DNA of 64,000 nucleotides from contig CAWIHS010000001.1 of the NCBI GenBank assembly GCA_963836005.1, positions 62,001-126,000 of the forward strand. Direction: 5' to 3'. Shown here piece by piece: positions 61,378-64,000 of this stretch. Within the stretch, counting starts at the first letter, position 1. The number at the start of each line of letters is the position of its first letter. The stretch comes from CAWIHS01 sp963836005 (GTDB lineage Bacteria > Pseudomonadota > Gammaproteobacteria > GRL18). The notes beneath the pieces were generated by a model. It was not told the DNA's origin, did no database searches, and saw only the letters and a list, made by a program, of their open reading frames with translations. Both the position numbers and the translations under genes were made by a program.

Positions 61378-62349
61378 ATGAAAAAATTACTTATCCGCTT
61401 ATTCCTGCTTATGCTTGGTTCAGCTCTATGCTCTCAAGTCTCTCATTCACAATCTGAATCAGATTTAAATTCCAGACTGGCAGATTTTGACCCGACAACT
61501 ATTCATTTAGCCTCTGTCAGCGCTACTGTAGTGGATGTAAAAAGCGGCATCGCGCTGTATGATAAAAATTCAGATATTGTCATGCCAATTGCTTCTATCA
61601 CCAAATTAATGACTGCAATGGTGGTTCTGGATGCCGGACTGTCGCTGAACGAAAAACTGACCTTTACCCGCAAAGATCGCGCAAGAATGTATAACCATTA
61701 TTCTCGTATTCGTAATGGTTCAGTATTAAGCCGAGCCGAAATGCTTAGAATCATGATCATGTCGTCAGAAAATCTCGCAGCAGCAACGCTTGCGGGAAAT
61801 TATCCTGGCGGTTACGATAAATTCATTCAGGCCATGAATGCTAAAGCTAAAACTCTGGGTATGAATAATACTCGGTTCGTTGACAGCAGCGGCTTGTCTG
61901 CGGAAAATGTTTCTACCGCGGCAGATCTGGTAAAAATGATCAATGCTGCCTCAGAATATGATCGCATCCAGAAGTACAGTACCACAGCGCGTTATAAGGC
62001 AACTTTTCAAAAGCCCCGTTATTCGCTTCAGTTCAATAATACCAATGCACTGGTCAGGGCAGGAAAATGGGATATAGAACTGAGTAAAACAGGTTATCTG
62101 AATAAAGCCGGGCGCTGTCTGGTAATGATGACAGAAATAGCAGAACAACCGCTTATTATGGTCATGCTGGACTCCTTTGGTAAACGCACTCCCATCGGCG
62201 ATGCTAATCGGATTAAAAAGTGGATACAGACAGGGAAAAGCGGTCCCGTCGCCCGCGCAGCTCGTCATTATGAGCAGAAAGAATTAAAAAAATACAGCAA
62301 TCAGTTAATTCAGCGTGAAGTGACATCGCTAACACCTTCGCTGCATTGA
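61378..62349 (+). CDS. pbpG: D-alanyl-D-alanine endopeptidase PbpG (PBP7)
   Basis: A periplasmic low-molecular-weight penicillin-binding protein that cuts peptidoglycan cross-links. Signal peptide KKLLIRLFLLMLGSALCSQVS. The three active-site boxes are present: SITK (ASITKLMTA), SEN (MSSENLAAATL) and KTG (ELSKTGYLNKAGRCLVMM). Length 323 and the motif spacing fit PBP7 rather than the longer PBP5/6 carboxypeptidases, which have an extra C-terminal domain. Transcribed alone. Confidence 0.92.
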   Translation: MKKLLIRLFLLMLGSALCSQVSHSQSESDLNSRLADFDPTTIHLASVSATVVDVKSGIALYDKNSDIVMPIASITKLMTAMVVLDAGLSLNEKLTFTRKDRARMYNHYSRIRNGSVLSRAEMLRIMIMSSENLAAATLAGNYPGGYDKFIQAMNAKAKTLGMNNTRFVDSSGLSAENVSTAADLVKMINAASEYDRIQKYSTTARYKATFQKPRYSLQFNNTNALVRAGKWDIELSKTGYLNKAGRCLVMMTEIAEQPLIMVMLDSFGKRTPIGDANRIKKWIQTGKSGPVARAARHYEQKELKKYSNQLIQREVTSLTPSLH

Positions 62350-62424
62350 TGCTCAGCTTTATTAATGACAGGCACTAACATGCTGCAGAAACCGAAGATC
62401 ATTTGTAATATTTGCGCTAACTAA

Positions 62425-62467
62425 GTTTCCATCCATAAATAGCCATCCTGGCTATATTATGGAGCAC
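62425..62467. repeat. Dispersed stem-loop element, partial copy 3
   Basis: AGTTTCCATCCATAAATAGC and the following CATCCTGGCTATATTATGGA are identical to 1839-1877. Only the first hairpin of the four-stem element is present (62433-62462), between pbpG and tatD. Here it could also end transcription of one of these convergent genes. Confidence 0.75.
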
Positions 62468-62510
62468 AAAAAGTAAGCAACAATGAAATTCATCTATTTA
62501 CTGTAACTAT

Positions 62511-63311
62511 TCACTTTAAATCAAATAATTTATAGTAATTTTTTCGAGTAATTTCTGCGATATGTTCAATGCTGGTAGCACGCAGCTCTGCAAGGAATTT
62601 TGCGACATGATAGACATAGGCCGGCTGATTCTTTTTACCTCTCACAGGCATGGGAGCCAGATAAGGCGAATCGGTTTCAATCAACAACCGTTCGTCAGGG
62701 ATCTGTTTAGCCACTTCCTGAATGGATTGCGCATTTTTAAAAGTCACAATTCCAGAAAAGGAAATATAAAAACCCATATTCATGGCTCTTTCTGCGGCTG
62801 ATAAATCTTCAACAAAGCAGTGCATAATTCCTCCGGTCTGCTCAGCGTTTTCCTCTGCCAGTATCATCAGGGTATCTTCTGTAGCTTCACGAGTATGTAT
62901 AATAAGTGGTTTGTTCACCTGAATAGCCGTTTGGATATGGGTTCGAAACCGTTCACGCTGCCAGGCATATTGTTGATCCAGCGGACAGCTGCCTTGATTC
63001 ATATAATAGTCCAGACCTGTTTCACCCATCGCGATTATTTTTTTATCCGCAGCCAGCTTACTCAAAATGTCAACATTCACAGATTGTTCGGGGCTATGGC
63101 AGGGATGTATACCGACAGAAGCATTCACATTGTCATATTGTTTGGCGGTTTGGAGAATTGCTGGAAAAGAGTCCAGATTAACAGCAATACTCAGAAATTC
63201 TGTTACCTGATGCTCCTTTGCCTCGAGTAATACATTGTCCATGGAGTTGTCAAATTCTGACAGATCCAGCATTTCCAGATGACAGTGAGAGTCTATTAAA
63301 TTTAACGACAT
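62511..63311 (-). CDS. tatD: TatD-family metal-dependent hydrolase
   Basis: A 266-residue TIM-barrel hydrolase; TatD proteins act as Mg2+-dependent 3'-5' exonucleases and deacylase-like enzymes. Metal ligands appear in order: DSHCHLEML, GIHPCHSPEQ, GETGLDYY, IIHTREATED, MHCFVEDL and IETDSPYLAP. ATG 63311 (MSLNLIDSHCH) fits the family start; 18 further in-frame residues upstream are left out. The gene is downstream of pilZ on the same strand, an order common in gammaproteobacteria (holB-pilZ-tatD), which supports the assignment. Confidence 0.9.
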   Translation of the reverse strand: MSLNLIDSHCHLEMLDLSEFDNSMDNVLLEAKEHQVTEFLSIAVNLDSFPAILQTAKQYDNVNASVGIHPCHSPEQSVNVDILSKLAADKKIIAMGETGLDYYMNQGSCPLDQQYAWQRERFRTHIQTAIQVNKPLIIHTREATEDTLMILAEENAEQTGGIMHCFVEDLSAAERAMNMGFYISFSGIVTFKNAQSIQEVAKQIPDERLLIETDSPYLAPMPVRGKKNQPAYVYHVAKFLAELRATSIEHIAEITRKNYYKLFDLK

Positions 63312-63401
63312 GATGCGTTGGAATAGTTCCAGACTGAGTGACTTAGGAGCAAAGGTCCGATCCATAATGATTGTGCGGATCTGTTTAACGCGACTAGCAG
63401 C

Positions 63402-63755
63402 CTACATAGTATGGGTGGGTCTGTCTGATTGTAAGGCCCCTGCCAGGTAAGTTTCAATCGTATTGCGGGCTTTACCGTTATCCTGATCGCTGAACTGGAC
63501 ACCGACTCCAGCGGAACGATTGCCTTGCGAACCATTAGGTGTTATCCAGATGATTTTACCAGCTACTGGTAATTTTTCCTTATCATCCAGTAGAGTCAAC
63601 AACATGAAAACTTCATCGCCCAGTTTGTATTGCTTGTTGGTGGGTATAAATAGCCCGCCATTGACAACAAATGGCATATAAGCAGCAAACAGTGCGCTCT
63701 TGTCCTTAATAGACAGGGATAAAATACTTTGACGGGATTGTCCGGGACGCATCAT
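63402..63755 (-). CDS. pilZ: Type IV pilus assembly protein PilZ
   Basis: A 117-residue single-domain PilZ protein needed for type IV pilus biogenesis. The fold is visible in ILSLSIKDKSALFAAYMPFV, NGGLFIPTNKQYKLGDEVFM, LPVAGKIIWITPNG and SAGVGVQFSDQD. It lacks the RxxxR...D/NxSxxG residues that bind c-di-GMP, as is typical of true PilZ as opposed to c-di-GMP receptors with this domain. The next gene, tatD, lies 90 bp downstream on the same strand. holB, the usual upstream neighbour, would lie outside the window or be separated by the repeat at 63787. Confidence 0.85.
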   Translation of the reverse strand: MMRPGQSRQSILSLSIKDKSALFAAYMPFVVNGGLFIPTNKQYKLGDEVFMLLTLLDDKEKLPVAGKIIWITPNGSQGNRSAGVGVQFSDQDNGKARNTIETYLAGALQSDRPTHTM

Positions 63756-63786
63756 AACCAGGAACTCTCATTTTTTATTGTTATGT

Positions 63787-63937
63787 TGTAACCAGGCGTA
63801 TCAATGATACTGCACAAAATGCTTTACATCAGGATATCAGCTCTTTGTAAAAGACAGATGATTGTTCCACAATCTGCATTTCCTGTATAGCCGCCATGAC
63901 AGTAAGTACGACCTTAGTAGACACGCTGAGTAATTAC
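63787..63937. repeat. MITE-like repeat, degenerate copy 8
   Basis: The left end GTTGTAACCAGGCGTATC and right end GACACGCTGAGTAATTACG keep the family's inverted-end pattern. The interior has AGACAGATGATTGTTCCACA then ATCTGCATTTCCTG, a decayed form of the GGCAGATAATTGCTCC...ATCTGCATTCCCTA block in copies at 45688 and 61150. No gene follows to the window end. Confidence 0.6.
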
Positions 63938-64000
63938 GTTAATTTTAAAACAGTTTAATATCAGATAGTTATAGTCTACAGTTATACCAATCAATCAATA

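Overview
This window looks like chromosome from a gammaproteobacterium, probably aquatic or sedimentary and facultatively anaerobic. The evidence is the gene content: MaoP/DUF413, a PA3496-like protein, a PilZ-TatD pair, UmuDC, HtpX, TorD and DUF2452, combined with many sodium-linked transporters (NhaC, NhaD, a DAACS symporter, PutP). No rRNA, tRNA, CRISPR array, prophage or complete insertion sequence was seen. Genus cannot be assigned from sequence alone.

Layout. 0-3 kb: the 3' part of a DEAD-box RNA helicase (deaD) and a PPK2 polyphosphate kinase, separated by a structured dispersed repeat. 3.1-9.6 kb (minus strand): a six-gene respiratory operon with a pentaheme cytochrome c, a Tat-exported molybdopterin oxidoreductase of the DMSO reductase family, a four-cluster Fe-S subunit, a TorD-type chaperone, a monoheme cytochrome c and a poly-ferredoxin. 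9.7-12.5 kb (minus): three secreted proteins, namely a Met/Gly repeat protein, a 99-residue protein and a protein with four GW..DG repeats. 12.8-16.1 kb (plus): a two-component system made of a membrane histidine kinase with a CxxCH haem-binding motif in its periplasmic sensor and an NtrC-type sigma-54 activator. A textbook sigma-54 promoter and matching CTGAC-N5-GTCAG palindromes lie in front of the small secreted genes and the kinase gene. They tie the 9.5-16 kb block together as a likely regulon, and I regard this as the most interesting part of the window.

16.5-24.2 kb: a secreted EF-hand protein built from nearly identical 315-bp repeats, then a CzcCBA-type metal RND efflux operon ending in DUF3240. 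24.4-28 kb: pdxH, a DegS-like protease and an NhaC antiporter. 28.2-39.5 kb: a SEC-C protein, small conserved proteins (PA3496-like, MaoP, DsrE-like, UPF0045, DUF2452, DUF815, DUF2007), a DAACS transporter fused to a solute-binding domain, and PutP. 34.8-46.4 kb also holds many gene remnants (UbiT-like, ASCH, RCK domain, two ends of universal stress protein genes, a membrane protein) around intact htpX, a DUF533 gene and a P-type ATPase. 46.4-56 kb: a free-standing ThrRS editing domain, SulP, a nitroreductase, an EamA transporter, NhaD and an SLC13/TrkA-C transporter. 56.2-64 kb: umuDC, lipoproteins and small periplasmic proteins, PbpG, TatD and PilZ.

Short repeats with inverted ends (outer ends close to GTAACTAYTCAGCG) are scattered through the intergenic regions as at least eight whole or partial copies, some visibly assembled from shared modules in different orientations. 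Start codons were chosen from family length and ribosome binding sites; distances and motifs were read by eye, and no database search was possible.
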